A DNA stretch of 64,000 nt. Origin: Agrostemma githago (Eukaryota; Streptophyta; Magnoliopsida; Caryophyllales; Caryophyllaceae). Shown here in pieces: positions 1-13,207 of this stretch. The translations under genes and the position numbers were made by a program. The notes beneath the pieces were generated by a model, which searched no databases, had not been told where the DNA came from, and saw nothing but the letters and a program-made list of their open reading frames with translations. Numbering within the stretch: the stretch's first letter is position 1; every line of letters starts with the position of its first letter. Location of the stretch: contig OY288241.1 of the NCBI GenBank assembly GCA_958450325.1, positions 44,591,978 to 44,655,977 on the forward strand, written 5' to 3'.

Positions 1-3000
1 CCCTGGACTTTCTTCGAGACAGTTTCCGACTATCCTAGACTATTCTTTAAGGCAGATCTTTGTCTCTGGACATTCTTCGAGACAGTTTCCGACAATCTCT
101 GAACTGTTCTTTGGGATGGATCTTTGACCCTCGACTTTCTTCGAGACAGTTTCCAACTATCTATGGACTGTTATTTGGGACGGATCATTGTCCTTGGACT
201 TTTATCGAGACAGTTTTCGACTATCTTTGGACTATTCTTTGGGACAGATCTTTGTCCCTGGACTTTCTTGGAGATAGTTTCCGACAATCTCTGGACTGTT
301 ATTTGGGACGGATCTTTGTCCCTGGACTTTCTTTTATACAGTTGGAAACTATCTCTGGAATATTCTTTAGGACGGATCTTTGTCCCTGGACTTTCTTGGA
401 GATACTTTCCGACAATCTCTGGACTGTTATTTGGGACGGATCTTTGTCCCTGGACTTTCTTCTAAATAGTTGGCGACTATCTCAGGACTATTCTTTGGGA
501 TGGATCTTTGTCCCTGGACTTTCTTCGAGACAGTTTCCGACTATCTCTGGACTATTCTTTAAGACGGATCTTTGTCTCTGGACATTCTTCGAGACAGTTT
601 ACGAAAATCTCTGGACTGTTATTTGGGATGGGTCTTTGTCCTTGGACTTTCTTCGAGACAGTTTCCGACTATCTCTGGACTATTCTTTGGGATGGATCTT
701 TGTCCCTGGACTTTCTTCGAGACAGATTCCGACTATCTCTGGACTGTTATTTGGGACGGATCTTTGTCCTTGGACTTTTATTGAGACAGTTTTCGACTAT
801 CTCTGGACTGTTCTTTGGGACAGATCTTTGTCCCTGGACTTTCTTGGAGATAATTTCCGACTATCTCTGGACTGTTATTTGGGACGGATCTTTGTCTCTA
901 GACTTTCTTCTATATAGTTGGCGACTATCTCAGGACTATTCTTTGGGATGGATCATTGTCCCTGCACTTTCTTCGAGACAGTTTCCGACTAGCTCTGGAC
1001 TATTCTTTGGGATGGATCTTTGTCCCTGGACTTTCTTCGAGACAGATTCCGACTATCTCTGGACTGTTATTTGGGACCGATCTTTGTCCTTGGACTTTTA
1101 TCGAGACAGTTTTCGACTATCTCTGGACTGTTCTTTGGGACAGATCTTTGTCCCTGGACTTTCTTGGAGATAATTTCCGACTATCTCTGGACTGTTATTT
1201 GGAACGGATCTTTGTCCCTGGACTTTCTTCTATATAGTTGGCGACTATCTCAGGACTATTCTATGGGATGGATCTTTGTCCCTAGACTTTCTTCGAGACA
1301 GTTTCCGACTATCTCTAGACTATTCTTTGGGATGGATCTTTGTCCCTAGACTTTCTTTGAGACAGTTTCCGACTATCTCTAGACTATTCTTTAAGACGGA
1401 TCTTTGTCTCTGGACATTCTTCGAGACAGTTTCCGACAATCTCTGAACTGTTCTTTGGGATGGGTCTTTGCCATGGACTTTCTTCGAGACAGTTTCCGAC
1501 TATCTCTGGACTGTTATTTGGGACGGATCTTTGTCCTTGGACTTTTATCGAGACAGTTTTCGACAATCTCTGGACTGTTCTTTAGGATAGATCTTTGTCC
1601 CTGGACTTTCATGGAGATAGTTTCCGACTATCTGTGGACTGTTATTTGGGACGGATCTTTGTCTCTGGACTTTCTTCTATATAGTTGGCGACTATCTTAG
1701 GACTATTCTTTAGGATGGATCTTTGTCCCTGGACTTTCTTCGAGACAGTTTCCGACTATCCTAGACTATTCTTTAAGGCAGATCTTTGTCTCTGGACATT
1801 CTTCGAGACAGTTTCCGACAATCTCTGAACTGTTCTTTGGGATGGATCTTTGACCCTCGACTTTCTTCGAGACAGTTTCCAACTATCTATGGACTGTTAT
1901 TTGGGACGGATCATTGTCCTTGGACTTTTATCGAGACAGTTTTCGACTATCTTTGGACTATTCTTTGGGACAGATCTTTGTCCCTGGACTTTCTTGGAGA
2001 TAGTTTCCGACAATCTCTGGACTGTTATTTGGGACGGATCTTTGTCCCTGGACTTTCTTTTATACAGTTGGAAACTATCTCTGGAATATTCTTTAGGACG
2101 GATCTTTGTCCCTGGACTTTCTTGGAGATACTTTCCGACAATCTCTGGACTGTTATTTGGGACGGATCTTTGTCCCTGGACTTTCTTCTAAATAGTTGGC
2201 GACTATCTCAGGACTATTCTTTGGGATGGATCTTTGTCCCTGGACTTTCTTCGAGACAGTTTCCGACTATCTCTGGACTATTCTTTAAGACGGATCTTTG
2301 TCTCTGGACATTCTTCGAGACAGTTTACGAAAATCTCTGGACTGTTATTTGGGATGGGTCTTTGTCCTTGGACTTTCTTCGAGACAGTTTCCGACTATCT
2401 CTGGACTATTCTTTGGGATGGATCTTTGTCCCTGGACTTTCTTCGAGACAGATTCCGACTATCTCTGGACTGTTATTTGGGACGGATCTTTGTCCTTGGA
2501 CTTTTATTGAGACAGTTTTCGACTATCTCTGGACTGTTCTTTGGGACAGATCTTTGTCCCTGGACTTTCTTGGAGATAATTTCCGACTATCTCTGGACTG
2601 TTATTTGGGACGGATCTTTGTCTCTAGACTTTCTTCTATATAGTTGGCGACTATCTCAGGACTATTCTTTGGGATGGATCATTGTCCCTGCACTTTCTTC
2701 GAGACAGTTTCCGACTAGCTCTGGACTATTCTTTGGGATGGATCTTTGTCCCTGGACTTTCTTCGAGACAGATTCCGACTATCTCTGGACTGTTATTTGG
2801 GACCGATCTTTGTCCTTGGACTTTTATCGAGACAGTTTTCGACTATCTCTGGACTGTTCTTTGGGACAGATCTTTGTCCCTGGACTTTCTTGGAGATAAT
2901 TTCCGACTATCTCTGGACTGTTATTTGGAACGGATCTTTGTCCCTGGACTTTCTTCTATATAGTTGGCGACTATCTCAGGACTATTCTATGGGATGGATC

Positions 3001-3221
3001 TTTGTCCCTAGACTTTCTTCGAGACAGTTTCCGACTATCTCTAGACTATTCTTTGGGATGGATCTTTGTCCCTAGACTTTCTTTGAGACAGTTTCCGACT
3101 ATCTCTAGACTATTCTTTAAGACGGATCTTTGTCTCTGGACATTCTTCGAGACAGTTTCCGACAATCTCTGAACTGTTCTTTGGGATGGGTCTTTGCCAT
3201 GGACTTTCTTCGAGACAGTTT
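1..3221 (+). repeat. Segmental duplication, period 1726 bp
   Basis: 1-1495 recurs at 1727-3221. Translations of all frames I compared are identical across the two copies, and I saw no mismatch before the break at 1496/3222. The period is 27 monomers minus 2 bp; both copies carry the shortened motif TTTGCCATGG (about 1470 and 3196). The first copy starts at or before the window edge, so its true left boundary is unseen. The 231 bp at 1496-1726 lie between the copies. Confidence 0.92.
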
Positions 3222-4280
3222 TCGACTATCTCTGGACTATTCTTTGGGATGGATCTTTGTCCCTGGACTTTCTTCGAGACAGTTTCCGACTATCTCTGGA
3301 CTGTTATTTGGGACGGATCTTTGTCCTTGGACTTTTATCGAGACAATTTTTTACTATCTCTGGACTGTTCTTTGGGACAGATCTTCGTCCTTGGACTTTC
3401 TTGGAGATAGTTTCCGACTATCTCTGGACTGTTATTTGGGACGGATCTTTGTCCCTTGACTTTCTTTTATACAGTTGGAAACTATGTCTGGAATATTCTT
3501 TGGGACGGATCTTTGTCCCTGGACTTTCTTCGAGGCAGTTTTCGACTATCTCTAGACTATTCTTTAAGACGGATCTTTGTCTCTGGACATTCTTCGAGAC
3601 AATTTCCGACAATCTCTGAACTGTTCTTTGGGATGGGTCTTTGTCCCTGGACTTTCTTCTATATAGTTGGCGACTATCTCAGGACTATTCTTTGGGATGG
3701 ATCTTTGTCCCTGGACTTTCTTTGAGGCAGTTTCCGACCATCTCTAGACTATTCTTTAAGACGGATCTTTGTCTCCGGACATTCTTCGAGACAGTTTCCG
3801 ACAATCTCTGGACTGTTCTTTGGGACATATCTTTCTCCTTGGACTTTCTTGGACATAGTTTCCGACAATCTCTGGACTGTTATTTGGGACGGATCTTTGT
3901 CCCTGGACTTTCTTTTATACAGTTGGAAACTATCTCTGGACTATTCTTTGGGATGGATCTTTGTCCCTGGACTTTTTTCGAGACAGTTTCCGACTATCTC
4001 TGGACTGTTATTTGGGACGGATCTTTGTCCTTGGACTTTTATCGAGACAGTTTTCGACAATCTCTGGACTGTTCTTTGGGATAGACCTTTGTCCCTGGAC
4101 TTTCTTGGAGATAGTTTCCGACTATCTGTGGACTATTATTTGGGACGGATCTTTGTCCCTGGACTTTCTTCTATATAGTTGGCGACTATCTAAGGACTAT
4201 TCTTTAGGATGGATCTTTGTCCCTGGACTTTCTTCGAGACAGTTTCCGACTATCTCTAGACTATTCTTTAAGGCAGATCT
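3222..4280 (+). repeat. Satellite linking segment
   Basis: About 16.5 monomers between the 1726-bp duplication and the next HOR domain. They are ordinary class mixtures, including two C-like monomers with GGAGATAG and one with GGACATAG near 3850. No gene and no other element seen. Confidence 0.85.
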
Positions 4281-7200
4281 TTGTCTCTGGACATTCTTCA
4301 AGACAGTTTCCGACAATCTCTGAACTGTTCTTTGGGATGGGTCTTTGACCCTCGACTTTCTTCGAGACAGTTTCCAACTATCTATGGACTTTTATTTGGG
4401 ACGGATCTTTGTCCTTGGACTTTTATCGAGACAGTTTTCGACTATCTTTGGACTATTCTTTGGGACAGATCTTTGTCCCTGGACTTTCTTGGAGATAGTT
4501 TCCGACAATCTCTGGACTGTTATTTGGGACGGATCTTTGTCCCTGGACTTTCTTTTATACAGTTGGAAACTATCTCGTGAATATTCTTTAGGACGGATCT
4601 TTGTCCCTGGACTTTCTTGGAGATAGTTTCCGACAATCTCTGGACTATTATTTGGGACGAATCTTTGTCCCTGGACTTTCTTCTATATAGTTGGCGACTA
4701 TCTCAGGACTATTCTTTAGGATGGATCTTTGTCCCTGGCCTTTCTTCGAGACAGTTTCCGACTATCTCTAGACTATTCTTTAAGGCAGATCTTTGTCTCT
4801 AGACATTCTTCGAGACAGTTTCCGACAATCTCTGAACAGTTCTTTGGGATGGGTCTTTGACCCTCGACTTTCTTCGAGACAGTTTCCAACTATCTATGGA
4901 CTGTTATTTGGGACGGATCTTTGTCCTTGGACTTTTATCGATACAGTTTTCGACTATCTTTGGACTATTCTTTGGGACAGATCTTTGTCCCTGGACTTTC
5001 TTGGAGATAGTTTCCGACAATCTCTGGACTGTTATTTGGGACGGATCTTTGTCCCTGGACTTTCTTTTATACAGTTGGAAACTATCTCTGGAATATTCTT
5101 TAGGACGGATCTCTGTCCCTGGACTTTCTTGGAGATAGTTTCCGACAATCTCTGGACTGTTATTTGGGACGGATCTTTGTCCCTGGACTTTCTTCTATAT
5201 AGTTGGCGACTTTCTCAGGACTATTCTTTGGGATGGATCTTTGTCCCTGGACTTTCTTCGAGACAGTTTCCGACTATCTCCGGACTATTCTTTAAGACGG
5301 ATCTTTGTCTCTGGACATTCTTCGAGACAGTTTACGAAAATCTCTGGACTGTTATTTGGGATGGGTCTTTGTCCCTGGACTTTCTTCGAGACAGTTTCCG
5401 ACTATCTCTGGACTATTCTTTGGGATGGATCTTTGTCCCTGGACTTTCTTCGAGACAGTTTCCGACTATCTCTGGACTGTTATTTGGGACGGATCTTTGT
5501 CCTTGGACTTTTATCGAGACAGTTTTCGACAATCTCTGGACTGTTCTTTGGGACAGATCTTTGTCCTTGGACTTTCTTGGAGATAGTTTCCGACAATTTC
5601 TGGACTGTTATTTGGGACGGATCTTTGTCCCTGAACTTTCTTTTATACAGTTGGAAACTATCTCTGGAATATTCTTTGGGACTGATCTTTGTCCCTGGAC
5701 TTTCTTCGAGACTGTTTCCGACTATCTCTGGACTATTTTTTGGGACGGATCTTTGTCCCTGGACATTCTTCGAGACAGTTTCCGACTATCTCTGGACTGT
5801 TATTTGGGACGGATCATTGTCCTTGGACTTTTATCGAGACAGTTTTCGACAATATCTGGACTGTTCTTTGGGATAGATCTTTGTCCCTGGACTTTCTTGG
5901 AGATAGTTTCCGACTATCTGTGGACTGTTATTTGGGACGGATCTTTGTCCCTGGACTTTCTTCTATATAGTTGGCGACTATCTCAGGACTATTCTTTAGG
6001 ATGGATCTTTGTCTCTGGACTTTCTTCGAGACAGTTTCCGACTATCTCTAGACTATTCTTTAAGGCAGATCTTTGTCTCTGGACATTCTTCGAGACAGTT
6101 TCCGACAATCTCTGAACTGTTCTTTGGGATGGGTCTTTGACCCTCGACTTTCTTCGAGACAGTTTCCAACTATCTATGGATTGTTATTTGGGACGGATCT
6201 TTGTCCTTGGACTTTTATCGAGACAGTTTTCGACTATCTTTGGACTATTCTTTGGGACAGATCTTTGTCCCTGGACTTTCTTGGAGATAGTTTCCGACAA
6301 TCTCTAGACTGTTATTTCAGACGGATCTTTGTCCCTGGACTTTCTTTTATACAGTTGGAAACTATCTCTGGAATATTCTTTAGGACGGATCTTTGTCCCT
6401 GGACTTTCTTCGAGACAGTTTCCGACTATCTCTGGACTATTCTTTAAGACGGATCTTTGTCTCTGGACATTCTTCGAGACAGTTTACGAAAATCTCTGGA
6501 CTGTTATTTGGGATGGGTCTTTGTCCCTGGACTTTCTTCGAGACAGTTTCCGACTATCTCTGGACTATTCTTTGGGATGGATCTTTGTCCCTGGACTTTC
6601 TTCGAGACAGTTTCCGACTATCTCTGGACTGTTATTTGGGACGGATCTTTGTCCTTGGACTTTTATCGAGACAGTTTTCGACAATCTCTGGACTGTTCTT
6701 TGGGACAGATCTTTGTCCTTGGACTTTCTTGGAGATAGTTTCCGACAATTTCTGGACTGTTATTTGGGACGGATCTTTGTCCCTGAACTTTCTTTTATAC
6801 AGTTGGAAACTATCTCTGGAATATTCTTTGGGACGGATCTTTGTCCCTGGACTTTCTTCGAGACTGTTTCCGACTATCTCTGGACTATTTTTTGGGACGG
6901 ATCTTTGTCCCTGGACATTCTTCGAGACAGTTTCCGACTATCTCTGGACTGTTATTTGGGACGGATCATTGTCCTTGGACTTTTATCGAGACAGTTTTCG
7001 ACAATCTCTGGACTGTTCTTTGGGATAGATCTTTGTCCCTGGACTTTCTTGGAGATAGTTTTCGACTATCTGTGGACTGTTATTTGGGACGGATCTTTGT
7101 CCCTGGACTTTCTTCTATATAGTTGGCGACTATCTCAGGACTATTCTTTAGGATGGATCTTTGTCTCTGGACTTTCTTCGAGACAGTTTCCGACTATCTC

Positions 7201-10200
7201 TAGACTATTCTTTAAGGCAGATCTTTGTCTCTGGACATTCTTCGAGACAGTTTCCGACAATCTCTGAACTGTTCTTTGGGATGGGTCTTTGACCCTCGAC
7301 TTTCTTCGAGACAGTTTCCAACTATCTATGGACTGTTATTTGGGACGGATCTTTGTCCTTGGACTTTTATCGAGACAGTTTTCGACTATCTTTGGACTAT
7401 TCTTTGGGACAGATCTTTGTCCCTGGACTTTCTTGGAGATAGTTTCCGACAATCACTGGACTGTTATTTCAGACGGATCTTTGTCCCTGGACTTTCTTTT
7501 ATACAGTTGGAAACTATCTCTGGAATATTCTTTAGGACGGATCTTTGTCCCTGGACTTTCTTGGAGATAGTTTCCGACAATCTCTGGACTGTTATTTGGG
7601 ACGGATCTTTGTCCCTGGACTTTCTTCTATATAGTTGGCGACTATCTCAGGACTAGTCTTTGGGATGGATCTTTGTCCCTGGACTTTCTTCGAGACAGTT
7701 TCCGACTATCTCTGGACTATTCTTTAAGACGGATCTTTGTCTCTGGACATTCTTCAAGACAGTTTACGAAAATCTCTGGACTGTTATTTGGGATGGGTCT
7801 TTGTCCCTGGACTTTCTTCGAGACAGTTTCCGACTATCTCTGGACTATTCTTTGGGATGGATCTTTGTCCCTGGACTTTCTTCGAGACAGTTTCCGACTA
7901 TCTCTGGACTGTTATTTGGGACGGATCTTTGTCCTTGAACTTTTATCGAGACAGTTTTCGACAATCTCTGGACTGTTCTTTGGGACAGATCTTTGTCCTT
8001 GGAGTTTCTTGGAGATAGTTTCCGACAATCTCTGGACTGTTATTTGGAACGGATCTTTGTCCCTGAACTTTCTTTTATACAGTTGGAAACTATCTCTGGA
8101 ATATTCTTTGGGACGGATCTTTGTCCCTGGACTTTCTTCGAGACTGTTTCCGACTATCTCTGGACTATTTTTAAGGACGGATCTTTGTCCCTGGACATTC
8201 TTCGAGACAGTTTCCGAGAATCTATGGACTGTTCTTTGGGACGGATCTTTGCCCCTGGACTTTCTTGGAGATACTTTCCGACAATCTCTGGACTGTTATT
8301 TGGGACGGATCTTTGTCCCTGGACTTTCTTCTATATAGTTGGCGACTATCTCAGGACTATTCTTTAGGATGGATCTTTGTCTCTGGACTTTCTTCGAGAC
8401 AGTTTCCGACTATCTCTAGACTATTCTTTAAGGCAGATCTTTGTCTCTGAACATTCTTCGAGACAGTTTCCGACAATCTCTGAACTGTTCTTTGGGATGG
8501 GTCTTTGACCCTCGACTTTCTTCGAGACAGTTTCCAACTATCTATTGACTATTATTTGGGACGGATCTTTGTCCTTGGACTTTTATCGAGACAGTTTTCG
8601 ACTATCTTTGGACTATTCTTTGGGACAGATCTTTGTCCCTGGACTTTCTTGGAGATAGTTTCCGACAATCTCTGGACTGTTATTTGGGACGGATCTTTGT
8701 CCCTGGACTTTCTTTTTTACAGTTGGAAACTATCTCTGGAATATTCTTTAGGACGGATCTTTGTCCCTGGACTTTCTTGGAAATAGTTTCCGACAATCTC
8801 TGGACTGTTATTTGGGACGGATCTTTGTCCCTGGACTTTCTTCTATATAGTTGGCCACTATCTCAGGACTATTCTTTGGGATGGATCTTTGTCCCTGGAC
8901 TTTCTTCGAGACAGTTTCCGACTATCTCTGGACTATTCTTTAAGACGGATCTTTGTCTCTGGACATTCTTCGAGACAGTTTACGAAAATCTCTGGACTGT
9001 TATTTGGGATGGGTCTTTGTCCCTGGACTTTCTTCGAGACAGTTTCCGACTATCTCTGGACTATTCTTTGGGATGGATCTTTGTCCCTGGACTTTCTTCG
9101 AGACAGTTTCCGTCTATCTCTGGACTGTTATTTGGGACGGATCTTTGTACTTGAACTTTTATCGAGACAGTTTTCGACAATCTCTGGACTGTTCTTTGGG
9201 ACAGATCTTTGTCCTTGGACTTTCTTGGAGATAGTTTCCGACAATCTCTGGACTGTTATTTGGAACGGATCTTTGTCCCTGAACTTTCTTTTATACAGTT
9301 GGAAACTATCTCTGGAATATTCTTTGGGACGGATCTTTGTCCCTGGACTTTCTTCGAGACTGTTTCCGACTATCTCTGGACTATTTTTTAGGACGGATCT
9401 TTGTCCCTGGACATTCTTCGAGACAGTTTCCGAGAATCTATGGACTGTTCTTTGGGACGGATCTTTGCCCCTGGACTTTCTTGGAGATACTTTCCGACAA
9501 TCTCTAGACTGTTATTTGGGACGGATCTTTGTCGCTGGACTTTCTTCTATTTAGTCGGCGACTATCTCAGGACTATTCTTTGGGATGGATCTTTGTCCCT
9601 AGACTTTCTTCGAGACAGTTTCCGACTATCTGTTGACTATTCTTTAAGACGGATCTTTGTCCCTGGACATTCTTCGAGACAGTTTCCGAAAATCTCTGGA
9701 CTGTTCTTTGGGATGGGTCTTTGTCCCTAGCCTTTCTTCGAGACAATTTTCGACTATCTCTGGACTATTCTTTGGGATGGATCTTTGTCTCTGGACTTTC
9801 TTCGAGACAGTTTCCGACTATCTCTGGACTGTTATTTGGGACGGATCTTTGTCCCTGAACTTTCTTTTATACAGTTGGAAACTATCTCTGGAATATTCTT
9901 TGGGACGGATCTTTGTCCCTGGACATTCTTCGAGACAGTTTCCGACTATCTCTGGACTGTTATTTGGGACGGATCATTGTCCTTGGACTTTTATCGAGAC
10001 AGTTTTAGACAATCTCTGGACTGTTCTTTGGGATAGACCTTTGTCCCTGGACTTTCTTGGAGATAGTTGCCGACAATCTCTGGACTGTTATTTGGGACGG
10101 ATCATTGTCCTTGGACTTTTATCGAGACAGTTTTAGACAATCTCTGGACTGTTCTTTGGGATAGACCTTTGTCCCTGGACTTTCTTGGAGATAGTTTCCG

Positions 10201-10424
10201 ACTATCTGTGGACTGTTATTTGGGACGGATCTTTGTCCCTGGACTTTCTTCTATATAGTTGGCGACTATCTCAGGACTATTCTTTAGGATGGATCTTTGT
10301 CCCTGGACTTTCTTCGAGACAGTTTCCGACTATCTCTAGACTATTCTTTAAGGCAGATCTTTGTCTCTGGACATTCTTCGAGACAGTTTCCGACAATCTC
10401 TGAACTGTTCTTTGGGATGGGTCT
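4281..10424 (+). repeat. HOR domain with unit sizes of 8, 20, 18, 19 and 30 monomers
   Basis: A rare variant monomer containing TTTGACCCTCGACTTTC marks the unit. Equivalent points fall at 4281, 4793, 6073, 7225, 8441 and 10361, giving spacings of 512, 1280, 1152, 1216 and 1920 bp. All are exact multiples of 64. Between these points the same class order recurs with single-monomer losses or additions, for example 5241, 6393, 7673 and 8889 for another landmark. This is the pattern left by repeated in-register unequal exchange. Confidence 0.85.
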
Positions 10425-10916
10425 TTGACCCTCGACTTTCTTCGAGACAATTTCCAACTATCTATGGACTGTTATTTGGGACGGATCTTTGTCCTTGGAC
10501 TTTTATCGAGACAGTTTTCGACTATCTTTGGACTATTCTTTGGGACAGATCTTTGTCCCTGGACTTTCTTGGAGATAGTTTCCGACAATCTCTGGACTGT
10601 TATTTGGGACGGATCTTTGTCCCTGGACTTTCTTTTATACAGTTGGAAACTATCTCTGGAATATTCTTTAGGACGGATCTTTGTCCCTGGACTTTCTTGG
10701 AGATAGTTTCCGACAATCTCTGGACTGTTATTTGGGACGGATCTTTGTCCCTGGACTTTCTTCTATATAGTTGGCGACTATCTCAGGACTATTCTTTGGG
10801 ATGGATCTTTGTCCCTGAACTTTCTTCGAGACAGTTTCCGACTATCTCTGGACTATTCTTTAAGATGGATCTTTGTCTCTGGACATTCTTCGAGACAGTT
10901 TACGAAAATCTCTGGA

Positions 10917-11604
10917 CTGTTATTTGGGATGGATCTTTGTCCCTGGACTTTCTTCGAGACAGTTTCCGACTATCTCTAGACTGTTATTTGGGACGGATCT
11001 TTGTCCTTGAACTTTTATCGAGGCAGTTTTCGACAATCTCTGGACTGTTCTTTGGGACAGATCTTTTTCCTTGGACTTTCTTGGAGATAGTTTCCGACAA
11101 TCTCTGGACTGTTATTTGGGACGGATCTTTGTACCTGAACTTTCTTTTATACAGTTGGAAACTATCTCTGGAATATTCTTTGGGGCGGATCTTTGTCCCT
11201 GGACTTTCTTCGAGACTGTTTCCGACTATCTCTGGACTATTTTTTAGGACGGATCTTTGTCCCTGGACATTCTTCGAGACAGTTTCCGAGAATCTATGGA
11301 CTGTTCTTTGGGACGGATCTTTGCCCCTGGACTTTCTTGGAGATACTTTCCGACAATCTCTGGACTGTTATTTGGGACGGATCTTTGTCGTTGGACTTTC
11401 TTCTATTTAGTCGGCGACTATCTCAGGACTATTCTTTGGGATGGATCTTTGTCCCTAGACTTTCTTCGAGACAGTTTCCGACTATCTGTGGACTATTCTT
11501 TAAGACGGATCTTTGTCTCTGGACATACTTCGAGACAGTTTCCGAAAATCTCTGGACTGTTCTTTGGGATGGGTCTTTGTCCCTGGACTTTCTTCGAGAC
11601 AGTT
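10917..11604 (+). repeat. Left copy of an 11-monomer (704-bp) duplication
   Basis: 10917-11604 matches 14676-15363 with an offset of 3759 bp, which is 3055 inserted bp plus 704 (11 monomers). Several substitutions separate the copies; for example 11063-11085 differs from 14822-14844 at a TTTTCC/TTGTCC site and a TTC/TCA site. The LTR lies between them. Confidence 0.8.
11599..11604. repeat. Target-site duplication, left copy (ACAGTT)
   Basis: ACAGTT directly precedes the TG end of the LTR and lies in the monomer motif GAGACAGTTTCCG. The right copy is ATAGTT, one C-to-T difference. Five bp is usual for Ty3/gypsy elements. The exact size is ambiguous (AGTT alone is perfect), but every choice implies the same total of 3055 inserted bp. 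Confidence 0.7.
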
Positions 11605-11632
11605 TGTAATCCCCTAAATATTCTAGCGCGAT

Positions 11633-11651
11633 ACAGTGGCGGAAACACTGT
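11633..11651. other. Short inverted repeat near the LTR end
   Basis: Arms ACAGTG (11633-11638) and CACTGT (11646-11651) flank a 7-nt loop. The repeat lies about 30 bp inside the end that would be the 3' end of the minus-strand LTR. A hairpin is possible, but I see no evidence for a function. Confidence 0.45.
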
Positions 11652-12356
11652 AGAGTCGGGATTAAAACACACAGAACTATGTCTTAATAAATTAAATTGG
11701 TAAAGTCAAACATGCGCCATACAATAAAAATGGCTAAAATTTAAAACAATCCATAAAGAGGTTAAACAATCCTTAAGACATGATTATAAATAAAAAATCA
11801 GCAGGATCCAAGACTGCTCGATAGCCCACACCCACCGGAAAATAAACACATATACCTGCCATGTTAAAACATAACAGCCACAATCAGTGGGGAGCAACGT
11901 CAACGTTCTCCCAGCCGTATAACTGGATTTTAAAACAGTAATTACTAATATAGAAAAATAGTAAAAATGGAAAACAGTAAAACATCATATTAAAATAAGA
12001 TTTAGTGTCGAACAAATTATTCAAAAGGGATTTCCGAAGACACATAAAGATATTTGCCAACCTGCGCCAATTTATATCGATAATAAATAAAATAATCAAA
12101 ATGGCGTTATGGATAGGATTAATGTAGAATCTAGACTTTCACTAGGATAATACTAAAAACTAGTTTCGAGAACTTAGTCAAAACAAATTAGACTTTGGTC
12201 TCTAACTAGGCAACTCAACTATAACAGGACTGCGTGCAGCGAGGTCCTGGCTTAAGTAATGTACACCCCTCTTGGACACCAACCGTAATCCAGTTCAACC
12301 CGACGGCGACTTACACGATGCGATATCTAAGTTTAAGGTCAAAATATACACACTCC

Positions 12357-12375
12357 TGAGCACAAACCATGCTCA
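12357..12375. other. Short inverted repeat inside the LTR
   Basis: Arms TGAGCA (12357-12362) and TGCTCA (12370-12375) flank the loop CAAACCA. It sits in the less AT-rich part of the LTR (about 12220-12390). A weaker 5-bp pair, AGGAC and GTCCT, lies just upstream near 12227-12248. Confidence 0.4.
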
Positions 12376-12577
12376 GTTCAACGACCAATGTGTCTCAACA
12401 TAGACACGTACACCAGCTTTATAGTTGATGGCAAAACGTACACCCCAGACTATATTACTCTAAACCCACACTTGTCCTTATTCCATAACTCCAAAACAAA
12501 CCATTATCGATATTTAAAAGATGTATTCATCATAAACAATATGAGGATAAAAGAAGTAAACATTTATATTCTAAAAG

Positions 12578-12648
12578 AGGAAACTTTCTATTTTAGGAAA
12601 CTTCTATTTTAGGAAACTTCTATTTTAGGAAACTTCTATTTTTAGAAA
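12578..12648. repeat. 16-bp tandem repeat inside the LTR
   Basis: About four and a half copies of AGGAAACTTCTATTTT occur in a row: a 17-bp first copy at 12578-12594, exact 16-bp copies at 12595-12610, 12611-12626 and 12627-12642, then a degenerate partial copy. It is a minisatellite within the LTR and unrelated to the 64-bp family. Confidence 0.9.
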
Positions 12649-13207
12649 CTTTACTAAAAATAGCATCATATCAAAGTAGTGAAAATATTAGTTCATACTA
12701 ATACCACATTTTAGTAAACGATATAGATTTATAAAACTAATACTTTCGGCCTTAACGATATTAATTATTAAAGTAAGAACATTTGATTTTATGAAATTAT
12801 TAAAATATCGTGTAAGTGGTATAAAATGATTAGAAACATCTTAAATATTTTAATATTACTAATTAGAGTGTTTTCAAAAGTTATAAAGCTAAAATTCCCT
12901 AATTATTATTAGTTTCGACGATAAAATCATAAATAGGATTTTACGGCAAACATCAAATTAAATATTTGAACGTCTTTATTTAATTAAACCAACAAATATA
13001 TTTAGAGTATGTTAAGGGATGATTTAACTCTTAAAGTTTCAGATTTAAATACTTTCAAAATTGCTGGAAAAATAATTCTTTTAGGTAAGACGAAGCAATT
13101 TAGCGATAAATCACAATTTGTCCGAAATCAATATTTATTAATTAAAGACTATAATAAATAGTACAAAAATTACGTAAAATAGTTAAATTATATTTATGGA
13201 CATTCTG

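Larger units (their letters stand above)
1..11604 (+). repeat. 64-bp satellite array, left block
   Basis: About 181 head-to-tail monomers of 64 bp, all in one orientation, with no gene between them. A typical monomer has a first half starting GGACT, then a variable block such as TTCTTCGAGACAGTTTCCG, then ACTATCTCT. Its second half starts GGACTATTCTTTGGG and ends near GATCTTTGTCCCT. Base composition of a typical monomer, counted by hand, is about 10 A, 14 G, 15 C and 25 T. Monomers differ by class-specific substitutions, and length changes are rare (for example 2 bp lost at about 1471 and 3197). The block begins outside the window and ends where the LTR inserted. I recognise no named satellite family. 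Confidence 0.97.

Noticed and set aside
4793..6115. Long open frame of 440 codons, and similar ones at 10361-11410, 53010-54059, 55985-57034 and 15016-15954, with a repeating MSLDFLRDSF-like peptide
   Set aside because: Open frames exist in all three plus-strand frames at once because the satellite monomer lacks stops. The peptide repeats every 192 bp only because 64 is not a multiple of 3. No gene start context, no non-repeat domain, and class differences ignore codon positions.
1..11604. CRISPR-like array
   Set aside because: There is no repeat-spacer alternation: the whole 64-bp unit is repeated, the 'spacers' are class variants of the same sequence, and there are no cas genes.
12388..12612. 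74-codon open frame in the LTR, and minus-strand frames at 11884-12099, 13937-14128 and 14247-14447
   Set aside because: Short, low-complexity, with no recognisable domain, within an AT-rich LTR where such frames are expected by chance.
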